Shown: positions 19,756-30,400 of the stretch, in pieces | Numbering within the stretch: the stretch's first letter is position 1 | How the letters are laid out: every line of letters begins with the position of its first letter | Made by a program: the position numbers and the translations under genes | Assembly (NCBI RefSeq): GCF_013140855.1 | Contig: NZ_JABBPG010000001.1 | Location: forward strand, 558,001-622,000 | Length of the DNA stretch: 64,000 nt | DNA from: Pseudoalteromonas caenipelagi | GTDB lineage: Bacteria > Pseudomonadota > Gammaproteobacteria > Enterobacterales > Alteromonadaceae | Direction of reading: 5' to 3' | Notes under the pieces: model-generated | Told to the model about the DNA's origin: nothing | Seen by the model: the letters and a program-made list of their open reading frames with translations, nothing else | The model's database searches: none

Positions 19756-22700
19756 TTGCTGCGGGCCTGTTCTAATTCCGCTTCTAAGCGCTTGCTTTCA
19801 TCACCCCTTGGCTTAGTAAAACGAGCAAGTCCCAAGTAGATAACTGGGGTAAGGAACAACGTATAAAGCACCGAGATCCCCAAACCTCCAAATACCACCC
19901 AGCCAATCGCATTGCGTGCCTCTGCGCCAGCACCAACAGACAAGATCAATGGTAACGACCCCAATAACGTCGAAAACAGCGTCATTGTTATAGGTCTCAA
20001 TCTCACCATTGCTGCATGTAAAATCGCTTCTTTAACATCATAACCCTTATCACGGAGCTGATCTGCAAACTCCACCAGCAAAATAGCATTTTTCGCTAGC
20101 AAGCCAATCAACATAACCAGACCAATTTGCGAATAAATATTTAAGCTGGTTCCTGTGATTTTTAATGCAACAAAGGCTGAAGCAATACCAAAAGGCACTG
20201 TGATCATAACAACCATTGCACTATTTACGCTCTCAAACTGAGCTGCCAACACCAGCAAAACAATTAAAAAGGCAAGAATGTATGTCAACATCACCTCATA
20301 AGCAGTTTCTTGATAAGTTAAGGCCTCTCCTTTAAACGCTAAATCAATGCCTGCGGGAAGCGTCTCATGGGAAAATGCCCTGATGATTTCTACTGCCTCA
20401 CTCATTGCCATGCCATTTGGTAGTTCCAAGTCGAGCTCTATGGCTCTGCGCTGCGCATACCGTTCTAATTCTGCGGCGACACCTTCTTCAGCTAAATTTG
20501 CTAAACTTGACAGCGGAACCAATTGACCATATTGACTTTTAACATACAAATTAGCGAGATCGGCTGGCGTTTTTATTTCGTAATTTTGCGCTTGCAATAT
20601 AATGGGTATCGACTGGTCACCCACATTTAAATCTGCGACATCATCACCATTAATTGCCGCACGTAAAGTGATCGCAATATCGCTCAACTGCACACCCAAA
20701 TCTTCAGCTCGACGACGATCAATATTAACACGCAACTGAGGCTGTGATGGCTGATAGGATATATCTGCTTTGCCAAATTGTGGATAAGCGCGTTCAAGCT
20801 GTGCACTAAACTCTTGAGCAGCATTAAAAATATTCAAATAATTATCACCAAGCAGCGCAAGCTCTATTCCCCCGCCTTGTCCTCTAAGATTTAAACTGTT
20901 TGCACCAAAGGCACGTGCAGGCGCACCCGGTATTTGACCTAACGGTTCCCTAATCTTGTTTATTATCTGCTGCTGTGAAAGCTCGCGTTCAGACCAATCC
21001 ACTAGCGGGGCCGTAATAAAAACAATATTCGGGTCCCACTGGCCAACAACAGTGTATACCGACAAAATTTGTTGTTGGTCAACGTAAGGTGCAAGCACGC
21101 TCTCCATTGCCATTGCTTGCCTATCCATGAAATTTAATCCCACACCATCGGGACCTCGCGCAAAAATGCGAATATTTCCTCTGTCCTCTTGCGGTAACAA
21201 TTCACTTTTTAACTGACCATACATAAGCCCTGATAAACCTGCGCACAACAAGCATATGAGTAACGTTAACCATGCATGTTTCAATACCCAAGCTATCATA
21301 ACCCCATAGTAGGCAGCGCATTTGCGACCTATGTATCCAAATAATAACTTGTTGTTTGACTTTTTAGGCAGTCGTGAAGTTAATGCAGGCACCAGCGATA
21401 AAGCCACAAATGAGGAGATGATCACAGCCCCCGCTAGTACACCTCCAAACTCTCGAAATAGCCGCCCTGCGGTTGAGGGTAAAAAAGCAATAGGCACAAA
21501 TACTGCAACCAGTACAGCAGTCGTTGCTACGACCGCAAAAAAAACTTCTCTTGTGCCCAGCACTGAGGCTGCGCGATTCGCTAGGCCTTGAGACTTCCTT
21601 CTTTGAATGTTTTCGCTAACAACAATGGCATCATCAACAATCAAACCGGTTGCTAATACAAGTGCAAGTAATGTCAGGATATTAATCGAAAAGCCAAGTA
21701 GCCAAATGATTGCAACCGACCCCATTAATGACATTGGAATTGCGATGGCAGGGACTATGGTTGCACGCCATGAACCTATGAATACCCATAGTGTGATGAC
21801 GACCAGAACTATGGTGATCAACAACGATTGCAACACTTCATCAACCGAGCCTCGGATAAACTGGGCATCATCTTGTGTGACATGAATTGCTAACTCTGGA
21901 AAGCGCAGTTTTTGGCTTTCTACCAGTTTTAGTACTTCATCAGAAATTGCGATGGTGTTTGAACGTGCTTGCCTGATCACTTCCAGACTTATAACAGGTT
22001 GGCCATCTAAACGCACCATATTGCGCGCATCTGCGGGGCCAAAATATACCGCCGCCACATCACCAATTCGCGTTTGCCCGTCAATCGTGATGTCGCGAAC
22101 TTGCGCTGCAGTTATCGATGTAGCATCAGCTCTTACAATGAGCTGCTGATCGGAAGATTTTAAACTTCCCGCAGGTACATCGAATGGCGCTTGCTCTAAC
22201 ACTTTTGCGACTTCAGCAACTGACAGACCAAAACTTGATAACTTCAACGGGTCAAACGCCACCCGTAGGACCCGCTCTCGATCGCCATTGAGTCGAACAT
22301 CCGCCACACCAGGAATAGTTAAAAATTGCGGGGCCAAGTCTCTCTCAACTCTTGCAGTGAGGGATTCCATGTCTAATGAGTCACTGCTGACGGTTAGGCT
22401 AACCACGCCTTGGGCGTCATTATCTGCTTTTATAATGGACACCCGCTCAACTTCTTTTGGCAACTCCCTTTGTACTCGACTTACCGACTCTCGAGTTTCG
22501 TTTGCCGCATCTTCAATATCAGTACCGGGTCTAAACTCAACCACAATGCGACTGTTGTTCTCTTCACTTTGTGCACGTATTGATTTTACGCCTGATACGC
22601 GTGCAACAGCTCCTTCGAGCTTGCTTGTTACCTCAGTATCAACTGTCTCTGGCGATCCACCAGGAAATGACGCACTTACCGTAAGACGCGGTCTATCTAC

Positions 22701-22847
22701 GTCAGGTAGCTCTCTCACTTCAACGCCGCCAAGCGCGGCAATACCAGCAATAATAATCAGTAAGTTTAAAACCACTATAAGCACAGGTCTGCGAATGGCC
22801 AACGACGGCAAGTCAGATAATGAGTTATTCAAAAATGGTTTGGACAT
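19749..22847 (-). CDS. RND-family efflux pump inner-membrane transporter
   Basis: 1,032 residues, full length for HAE1-type RND pumps. It has 12 predicted helices: one near the N-terminus (PVLIVVLNLLIIIAG), a block at about 335-545 and another at about 860-1,015, with two large periplasmic loops. The fourth helix carries the proton-relay pair in GLIVDDAIVVSEN. It exports drugs, detergents or other amphiphiles using the proton gradient, with the adaptor encoded just upstream (TAATG overlap). No outer-membrane channel gene is adjacent, so it probably uses a TolC encoded elsewhere. No regulator gene is adjacent. Confidence 0.93.
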   Translation of the reverse strand: MSKPFLNNSLSDLPSLAIRRPVLIVVLNLLIIIAGIAALGGVEVRELPDVDRPRLTVSASFPGGSPETVDTEVTSKLEGAVARVSGVKSIRAQSEENNSRIVVEFRPGTDIEDAANETRESVSRVQRELPKEVERVSIIKADNDAQGVVSLTVSSDSLDMESLTARVERDLAPQFLTIPGVADVRLNGDRERVLRVAFDPLKLSSFGLSVAEVAKVLEQAPFDVPAGSLKSSDQQLIVRADATSITAAQVRDITIDGQTRIGDVAAVYFGPADARNMVRLDGQPVISLEVIRQARSNTIAISDEVLKLVESQKLRFPELAIHVTQDDAQFIRGSVDEVLQSLLITIVLVVITLWVFIGSWRATIVPAIAIPMSLMGSVAIIWLLGFSINILTLLALVLATGLIVDDAIVVSENIQRRKSQGLANRAASVLGTREVFFAVVATTAVLVAVFVPIAFLPSTAGRLFREFGGVLAGAVIISSFVALSLVPALTSRLPKKSNNKLLFGYIGRKCAAYYGVMIAWVLKHAWLTLLICLLCAGLSGLMYGQLKSELLPQEDRGNIRIFARGPDGVGLNFMDRQAMAMESVLAPYVDQQQILSVYTVVGQWDPNIVFITAPLVDWSERELSQQQIINKIREPLGQIPGAPARAFGANSLNLRGQGGGIELALLGDNYLNIFNAAQEFSAQLERAYPQFGKADISYQPSQPQLRVNIDRRRAEDLGVQLSDIAITLRAAINGDDVADLNVGDQSIPIILQAQNYEIKTPADLANLYVKSQYGQLVPLSSLANLAEEGVAAELERYAQRRAIELDLELPNGMAMSEAVEIIRAFSHETLPAGIDLAFKGEALTYQETAYEVMLTYILAFLIVLLVLAAQFESVNSAMVVMITVPFGIASAFVALKITGTSLNIYSQIGLVMLIGLLAKNAILLVEFADQLRDKGYDVKEAILHAAMVRLRPITMTLFSTLLGSLPLILSVGAGAEARNAIGWVVFGGLGISVLYTLFLTPVIYLGLARFTKPRGDESKRLEAELEQARSNQ

Positions 22848-23869
22848 TATTGGGCCTGCGCAAATTGTGACGTTATTTTCTGACCTTCACGTAATCGTTG
22901 AACGCCTTCAACCACAAGAATTTCTTGAGATTGAATATCACCTCTGACTAGCACGTTATTCTCTTGTCGCTGCACAACTTGAACTTCAACTTTTTTTGCT
23001 GCTCCTTGCTGTGATAGCCAAACATACGGACCGTTTGGCCCCCACATAAGCGCCGCTTCAGGTATGCTCGCGTAGCGTTTGCCAAGCTTGGTCAATATAA
23101 CCTTAAAACTCATTCCGGGTAAGAACTGATCATTTTCATTGTTCAATAATGCGCGTACACGAATTGTGCGGGTTTTATCGTCAATTCGCGAGTCTATATC
23201 TGCAATACTAGCCAGCAAGGAAGAGTATTCATCATGCCAAGGTACTACATTAATTTTTCTTTGATTTTTTAGCATTGAGAGTGCATGCTCTGGCGCTTTA
23301 AAATCAACATAGAGCAATGAGCGGTCATCCAATGACACTAGTTTTATTTGATTTGTAACCCAATCTCCCACTTCAATGTCAGTGATCCCAACAACCCCTG
23401 AGAATGGCGCCACAACTCGATGGTCCTGAATATCATTGGTTGCTTGAGTCACCGCTACTTGAGCCAGCTCTACCAAAGTTTGCGCATCATCAAGCGCACT
23501 TTGTGTAGCAGCCCCTTTTTTAATGCTATCTTGTAATCTTGCTAACGCACGTTTTGCATTGTCTAACTGAATTTTTGCTTGCAATGCTTTTGCTTGTTCT
23601 TGTCTGTCGTCGAGCTGAAAGAGCAAATCTCCTTTGTTAACTCGGTCACCACTTTTAAACCCTATATGGGTTACACGGTCCGCGACAGCGGGATATAAAA
23701 CAACTGAGCGCCAAGCGTCTGCAGTACCAACTGCTGTTACCTGCTCCTTGGAAGCGAGAAATTGAATTGGCTGAGTGATAACAATGGTCGCAGGTCGCTC
23801 TTCTTTACCAAATAGTGACGCCGACCAAACAAGCAAGATGAAAAACAAAATCAAATTAAGTAACTGCAT
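22847..23869 (-). CDS. RND efflux periplasmic adaptor subunit (membrane fusion protein)
   Basis: 340 residues. An N-terminal hydrophobic segment (LILFFILLVWSASLFG) acts as signal or anchor. It is followed by barrel-sandwich halves (LYPAVADRVTHIGFKSGDRVNKGDLLFQLDD and GVVGITDIEVGDWV regions), a helical hairpin between them (about 90-140, Lys/Ala/Gln-rich) and the beta-barrel (FLPGMSFKVIL). It links the RND pump to a TolC-type channel. Its stop overlaps the start of the pump gene, so they form one operon. Confidence 0.92.
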   Translation of the reverse strand: MQLLNLILFFILLVWSASLFGKEERPATIVITQPIQFLASKEQVTAVGTADAWRSVVLYPAVADRVTHIGFKSGDRVNKGDLLFQLDDRQEQAKALQAKIQLDNAKRALARLQDSIKKGAATQSALDDAQTLVELAQVAVTQATNDIQDHRVVAPFSGVVGITDIEVGDWVTNQIKLVSLDDRSLLYVDFKAPEHALSMLKNQRKINVVPWHDEYSSLLASIADIDSRIDDKTRTIRVRALLNNENDQFLPGMSFKVILTKLGKRYASIPEAALMWGPNGPYVWLSQQGAAKKVEVQVVQRQENNVLVRGDIQSQEILVVEGVQRLREGQKITSQFAQAQ

Positions 23870-24048
23870 GTGCTTCCCAAAAGTAGTAATGCCAAATGAT
23901 TAATACGTATAACCATGCTAGGTTAGATCTATCAGTGCTTTATAGCTTAGTAAGCTATTAAAAACCAATCAGTTTTACATTACTTTACGAACACATTAAC
24001 AGAGTAAATTTTCACAATGCAGGATTTAAGGTAGGCAATGAGGCGGCA

Positions 24049-24080
24049 AAAAACCCAATGACAAATGGGCCATTGGGTTT
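24049..24080 (-). terminator. intrinsic terminator after the DUF4382 lipoprotein gene
   Basis: On the minus strand AAACCCAATG, a 10-base loop and CATTGGGTTT form a perfect 10-bp stem running into T residues. Confidence 0.85.
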
Positions 24081-24102
24081 GGGTTATCTCTAAAAGAGTC
24101 GT

Positions 24103-25077
24103 TTAGGGAGTTGTTTCGAAAGCAACAGTCGTGTTTTGTGACACACTCTGACTTTTTAGTTGGTAGAGTGAAAAATCCACATCCTGCACTTCAACATCAT
24201 CCAAGTGGCCCAAGCAACTGTACGCGATTTGATACGTTGCAGGTTCGATAAAGGCGATAGCAAATTCATTATTCTCTTCCAACGTTGCAGTTGCAATAGG
24301 TGAGTTGCTATCCACCGGGTCTGTTTCAAAAATATCACTCGGCTGTGCGGCTTGCTCATCGTACAAGTAAATCACATGTTTGAACTGACCCTGCTCAGGC
24401 GCAAGTTCACTGTTATCAGCAATACATGCCGATTTTAATTCCTCAGAGACTGAACCTGACACGGTGAAAGTCTGCGCTGTATTCTCCAAACGAATCGCCG
24501 TCGGTTTCAAGAACACAGTATTGCCACTTTGCGGTGCCACCAAAGAGCGATTAAGGTCAAACTCTAATACAAACGAGTTAGCCCCTTCATTAACAACAAC
24601 ATTGTTAATTTGGATTTCACCGACCCCATCACTCCCCTTACGCTTTACATCAAGCGGTACCTGCGAATCATCGTTATAGACAAGGTGTGACCCTAAAGAA
24701 AGGTTATCTACGCTGCTACCATTAACAATGTTTGCTCTTAGCCACTGATATTCGCCAGATTCAAGCTCCACAGAATCTAGCAATGGAAATATCTTATCTC
24801 CACTGTAGTCAAGTAGGTTAATGATGATCGGGTTACCATTTTCATCTTTTGTTTCATAGCTTGTCCGCGCATCATCTTTTTGTAGCACAACACCGTCGAC
24901 CATAACATTGACAGCTTTAACGTTGCTCACTGGCGCATCTGATACTCCTAAAGACATTGTAGTTGTAACAACTGTTGGCGTTGTTTGTGCTGCTGAACTA
25001 CTTGAATCAGATGAACCGCCACAACCGCCTAAAATGATTGCTGCTGTTATGGATAGTAAATTAGTTAACTTATTCAT
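24103..25077 (-). CDS. DUF4382-domain lipoprotein
   Basis: 324 residues. The N-terminal signal ends in a lipobox (ILGGC, with Cys at residue 19) followed by a Ser/Gly-rich linker, so it is a lipoprotein. The region at about 40-195 (SLGVSDAPVSNVKAVNVMVDGV and LEFDLNRSLV) matches the DUF4382 beta-sandwich family. The C-terminal part (about 205-315) looks like another beta domain. Such proteins are common in Alteromonadales; their function is unknown to me. It appears monocistronic with its own terminator. Confidence 0.82.
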   Translation of the reverse strand: MNKLTNLLSITAAIILGGCGGSSDSSSSAAQTTPTVVTTTMSLGVSDAPVSNVKAVNVMVDGVVLQKDDARTSYETKDENGNPIIINLLDYSGDKIFPLLDSVELESGEYQWLRANIVNGSSVDNLSLGSHLVYNDDSQVPLDVKRKGSDGVGEIQINNVVVNEGANSFVLEFDLNRSLVAPQSGNTVFLKPTAIRLENTAQTFTVSGSVSEELKSACIADNSELAPEQGQFKHVIYLYDEQAAQPSDIFETDPVDSNSPIATATLEENNEFAIAFIEPATYQIAYSCLGHLDDVEVQDVDFSLYQLKSQSVSQNTTVAFETTP

Positions 25078-25404
25078 AAGTTACCCTTTCGATTATTGAG
25101 TTAATCACAATGCAATATACAATAATAAAGGACCAATATGAATGCGACTTGAATACGCCTTTAGTATCAACTTTGGCGACAATTGTATCTTTAAAGAATC
25201 TAACTCACGTACAAAAGACAGGGATTGGAAAACATCTATTATGATAGAAGCTGGATAAGTAACAAATATATTACATAAATGTTTAAAGCAAATTAATCTA
25301 ACTGTTTAAAGTTTTGCGATATCTGGTACATTAAAGCAAAACTAACATTGCAAGTTTTTGTTAATGTTTTACATTTATATGATGTCGAGTGTTGGAGATG
25401 TGCC
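25078..25404. other. 327-bp intergenic region
   Basis: Divergent spacer between the lipoprotein gene and the chemoreceptor gene. AT-rich with several TTTAAAG stretches. I see no gene, RNA or clear operator. An annotation that starts the chemoreceptor at 25348 would add 19 residues that look nothing like a chemoreceptor N-terminus. Confidence 0.55.
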
Positions 25405-27273
25405 GTGAAGTTCAAACACAAAATTGTTATTGTATCCTCGTTAGTCTTGTTTCTTGCGCTCAGCGTTTTATCAATCAAACAATACTTTTCAATTAAACAA
25501 AATCTAGAATTACAAGTTAGTCATAGCGTTAATGAAATAATCCAAGGGATCAGTAATACCGTTACAGCACAAATGCAAGGCAGTATCGATTTAGCCACAT
25601 TGGCGACTTCTTTGGTGTCGCAAACCGACTCTCTACAAAGCGCATATCCAATTTTATCGCAGCCAAAACTAACAGAACAATTTTTGTTAATTGGCTATGG
25701 CGAAGAAAGCACAGGCAAATATATAGCCAGCAACCCTTCTTGGAACCCTGGCCCTACTTGGGATCCTCGTAAAAGGCCATGGTACACTGACGCCAAGGAT
25801 GCGGGAAAGCTAATAGTCACTGCACCTTATGCCGACTCTGTGAGTAAAGAAATTGTCGTATCTGTTGGTACACCTGTAACAAAGCAAGGTCGTTTTCACG
25901 GTGCGTTGTTTTATGATGTGAGTTTAGCCAAGCTTGGCGATATGATTAACTCTTTCAACTTGTTTGATGCTGGTTTTGCGTTCATGGTTAGTACTGATGG
26001 CACTATTATTTCTCACCCTAATGTCAGTCTTAACGGCGATAAAGCAAGTAAATTTTTGGGTAACACCGCATTTAGCCAAAACCTACAATACATCACGTTG
26101 AACAACACCGAGTATCTCATTGATTTCCAAAAAGTAGAAGGTTTTGACTGGTTAGTCGGTGTGGCATTGGAAAAAGACAAAGTATTTGAGGCTGTTACAG
26201 AAGTCACTCAGGACTCTATCTTATTTACTACGTTATTTGTGATCATCAGTATCGTGGTTTTATCTTTTGTTATTAACCTCTTACTCAAGCCGCTATCAGA
26301 TATTAATGATGCAATGGCGAACATTGCTAAAGGGAATGCCGATTTAACGGTAAGACTTAATACTAATAGTGACCCTGAGTTTGCTTCGCTGGCTGAAAAT
26401 TTCAACCTGTTTACTGCACGTTTGCAACAGCTTATCGCAGATATTCAAGTACTCGGACATGAAATTCTTGAAGACGCCAAACAAACGTCTTCTGGAGCAA
26501 ACCAATCAAGCAATGCTATTTCAAGGCAGTTAGAATCTCTAACGTCTCTAACTGCAGCGACAGAGCATATGTCTGAAACAGAACAACGTGTCGCCAACTC
26601 TGCGCAGGAAGCTGCAGAGGCGATTCAAAATACAGATACAGCTGCAGTTGAAGGGCAAAAGATTGTTGCGCAAACCACTGATACGATAGCTCATTTGTCA
26701 GAGCAAATATCTACTGCTGTAGACGTTGTTAATGATTTAGAAGTATCAACCAGTGGTATTGAGCAAATATTGTCAGTTATTAACGGTATTGCGGAGCAAA
26801 CAAACTTGCTGGCGCTAAATGCTGCGATAGAAGCTGCGCGCGCTGGTGAGTCAGGTCGTGGATTTGCTGTTGTTGCGGATGAAGTACGTACCCTTGCCCA
26901 GCGCACACAAGAAGCCACAACTGAAATTAAAAACATGATTGACCAATTGCAAGCTGGCGCGGTAAATGCTGTGCAAGTGATGAAGCAAAGCCAGAGTGTG
27001 GTTGAGAAAACAGTAGGCAAAGCAGATGAAACCAGTGATTCTTTGCAAGCGATTCGTACTGCAATTGAACACATCGTAAAGCTGAACCTGCAAATTGCAG
27101 ATATGCTTAACGAGCAAAGACAAGTGGTCAGTGAAGTAAATACCAATGCAATGGAGATCAGAAATATCTCTGATATGGTCTTTAACGAAGCAAAAACCGT
27201 TGACCACACCATGAAGAGCCAAGTAGAAAAGATAGCAGAGCAAGAAAGCATGCTTGAGCAGTTTAAAGTTTAA
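25405..27273 (+). CDS. methyl-accepting chemotaxis protein with a dCache-type sensor domain
   Basis: 622 residues from GTG 25405, chosen because GGAG at 25394-25397 is seven bases upstream and the protein then starts MKFKHKIVIVSS, a normal basic/hydrophobic first helix. A periplasmic double-Cache domain (about 35-265, with PSWNPGPTWDPRKRPWY and VSVGTPVTKQGRF), a second membrane helix (about 275-300), HAMP (about 300-350) and the signalling domain follow. The kinase-control tip reads EQTNLLALNAAIEAARAGE and GRGFAVVADEVRTLAQRT. It signals to CheA/CheW. The WDPRKRPWY element is typical of dCache domains that bind amino acids or other small ligands, but the ligand is not certain. No pentapeptide tether for CheR is present at the C-terminus. 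Confidence 0.93.
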   Translation: MKFKHKIVIVSSLVLFLALSVLSIKQYFSIKQNLELQVSHSVNEIIQGISNTVTAQMQGSIDLATLATSLVSQTDSLQSAYPILSQPKLTEQFLLIGYGEESTGKYIASNPSWNPGPTWDPRKRPWYTDAKDAGKLIVTAPYADSVSKEIVVSVGTPVTKQGRFHGALFYDVSLAKLGDMINSFNLFDAGFAFMVSTDGTIISHPNVSLNGDKASKFLGNTAFSQNLQYITLNNTEYLIDFQKVEGFDWLVGVALEKDKVFEAVTEVTQDSILFTTLFVIISIVVLSFVINLLLKPLSDINDAMANIAKGNADLTVRLNTNSDPEFASLAENFNLFTARLQQLIADIQVLGHEILEDAKQTSSGANQSSNAISRQLESLTSLTAATEHMSETEQRVANSAQEAAEAIQNTDTAAVEGQKIVAQTTDTIAHLSEQISTAVDVVNDLEVSTSGIEQILSVINGIAEQTNLLALNAAIEAARAGESGRGFAVVADEVRTLAQRTQEATTEIKNMIDQLQAGAVNAVQVMKQSQSVVEKTVGKADETSDSLQAIRTAIEHIVKLNLQIADMLNEQRQVVSEVNTNAMEIRNISDMVFNEAKTVDHTMKSQVEKIAEQESMLEQFKV

Positions 27274-27400
27274 GCAAGTTTGTTTGAGGTTTAGCTGCAT
27301 CACAGTGGCTCAAAGTGCATGAACCCTGAGATATACCAATTCAGAGAAAATATTGAACAAGTTAATGGAATGTGAAGTAAGTTTTTAACAATACTATTTG

Positions 27401-30400
27401 ATGAAAGAGCTTATGACTAAATTTTTTATATACGCAATGCTATTGTTTGCGATCTTGTATCTCAAAAGCTCTTTCGCCCAATCTCCTTTTTTAGTCAATG
27501 AGTATTCAGTAAAAAGGCTTACAGCAGAAGATGGTTTTGTTTCTTCTGAAATATATTCTATTATCCAGGATCATCAAGGGTTGCTTTGGTTTGGTACTGC
27601 TGAAAATGGGGTTATGCGTTTTGACGGACGCAAAGTCACTCTGTTTGAATTTGATAGTATGAGCAAAAATACGCTCTCTCATAATGATGCTGGCAACCTC
27701 ATGCTAGATAATTATGGCAATATATGGATTGGTACCTGGGGAGGAGGCGCTAATCGATACGACCCCAAAACAGGAAAATTTGCAAACTTTCTTCATGACC
27801 CTAAACGAACAGATTCGATTTCCGCAAACAGGATCCAATCACTACATCATGATCAAGAGGGCATTATTTGGCTTGGCTCCTACGATCAAGGATTAAATCG
27901 TTATTTAGGTGACGGTAGATTCGGCCATCTTAAGCAAGATAATTCTGCTCTTACTCACAATCGAATTTGGGACATAGAAGATAATGATAAACACTCAATT
28001 TGGGTCGCGACTAGTTATGGTTTAAACCTCTACAATAAGCTGTCAAACACCTTCCTATACTATTTACCAGACCCTACAAACAATACACCTACAGGTGCCA
28101 ACGAAATTAGGCATATTTTAAAAAGTAGTGATGGAACAATATATGTGGGCACCCAAAAAGGCTCATTTGTTTTTGATACCGACTCAACGAACTTTACACC
28201 TATTAGCGCACCTAATGGTGAGAGCTTAGGCCAAGTAAATTCGATGATAGAAGATAGCGAAGGTTTTATTTGGTTCGTAACCAGCAATGGTGTATTCAGG
28301 TACTCCAGTGCTGTTGATAAAATTGAACAGTTAGACCTTGCTCATAATAACGGCTTAAGAATTATTTTTGAAGACAGTGCCAAAACACTTTGGATCACAA
28401 ACGAAGTACATGGTATATACAAACTTGTACGGCATAGAAAATTCAAGTCACTAAAACATCCTGAGCTAAGCGCTCCCAACGGAATTTTACCCGATAAAGA
28501 CGGTGATATATTAATTGCGAACTCAAAGTCTGAAATTTTTAAGTGGCACTCGGGGGAGCAAAGACTAAGCAAATTATCAGGTGCTGTTTTTAATGAAAAA
28601 AATGGCTTCAACAATAACCGCCTATTAGAACGACCAGTTCTATTTTTAGCCGATAACAACCTATTATGGGTCGCTCAAGACGAAGGCTTAGCCAAGTTTG
28701 ATCTTATTAAAAATAGCGTTCAGTTAGTGACATATCCCAAAGATGATCCGAAGCACCAAGAGTTTAGGGAAATTAAGGCATTGAGCCAAGACACAAATGG
28801 TCATATTTGGATAGGCACATATAAAAACGGGGTGTATTTATACAATCCACACCGTAACTCGTTCACCCACTTAAGTACTGCAGCTGGTTTGTCTCACCCT
28901 GAAGTTCTCGAAATATTTAAAGATCAAGACGGCAATATGTGGGTTGGCACTGGAGATGGCATTAATATTTGGCTACAAAATGAACAGCGCTTTTTACCTC
29001 TAAAAAGTAATCAATATCAATCTGACAGTCTTTTGGGCAGTATTGTGCAAGACATCCATCAAGTAAGTGATGGCAAAATATGGATTGCGACCCAAAAGGG
29101 ACTCAACTTGTATCAACCCGAGTCACATAGCTTTCAACACTTTAACGAACAACATGGGTTACCTACCAATTTAATCAGAGCTATTTCGGATGACGATGAG
29201 GGCCACTTATGGCTAACCACAAATAAAGGCATTTCTAGATTTAATCCTTTCAATCAAACGGTTAAAAACTTTGATAGTCAAGATGGTTTATTGGGCATCA
29301 ATTACTACCCTAGTAGCTTAGTAAAAGGTGCAAATACAACTTTATTTACAAGTAGTCCTAGAGGTGTAGAATACTTTAGCACCAACTCACTACGATCCGA
29401 TGTTATTGACCCAAATATTGTTTTGACTGGCTTTAATATAATGGGCCAAGCTGTTTCCCTTGATCTCCCCTATTCCTATATCACTGACATTGAGATATCT
29501 CATTTAGACTATGTATTCTCTCTTGAGTTTTCAGTTCTTGACTTTATCTCCCCTCAAAAAAATCAATATGCTTATAAACTGGAGGGATACGATAAGCACT
29601 GGATAGAGATCGGTAATCGTAATATGGCTACTTTTACAAACCTTGATGGCGGAGATTATCGGTTTTTAGTTAAGGCTACTAATAGTAACGGCGAGTGGGG
29701 AAATAAATTACTCACCATAAACCTGCACGTTGCACCTCCATTTTGGCAAACTTGGTGGGCCTATATTTTCTATCTATTATTCATTAGCACTATTGTCTTT
29801 GTGGTTATTTATCTAAGAACTCGTTTGCAGCGATTGGAGATCAATAGACAAAAACAATTTGTAGCTCAGCTCGAAAAGCAAGTTTCAGAGAAAACAGCAT
29901 CTTTAGCTGCACAAGCAAAGGATTTAGCTACTGCGTTGGTAAAAGCTGAAGAAGCAACCCAACTCAAGTCAGATTTTCTCGCAAACATGAGTCATGAAAT
30001 TAGAACTCCGATGAATGGCGTCATTGGAATGTTAGAACTTCTAAAATCAGATTCACTTCGCCCTGAACAAAAACATGCGATAGATATTGCAAGTACGAGT
30101 GCAGGCTCTCTTCTAACGCTAATCAACGATATTTTAGACTTTTCTAAAATCGAAGCTGATAAGCTAGAACTAGAGTGCATTGAGTTTGATTTTGTGAAAC
30201 TTTTAGAAACACTTACCGAATCAATGGCATTAACAGCGCAAAGTAAAGGCATTGAAATTGTGCTTAACTTGGTCGACATACACACTCCTATTTTGCGTTC
30301 AGATCCAAACCGCATAAGACAGATTCTAAGCAACATTATTAGTAACGCTATCAAATTTACCGAGCGAGGCGAAGTTACCATCGTAGCTAAGCTTATTCCG

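Noticed and set aside
25261..25404. Sigma-28 type promoter for the chemoreceptor gene (TAAAGTTTTGCGATATC)
   Set aside because: The -35-like TAAAGTTT is present, but no GCCGATAA-like -10 follows at the right distance.
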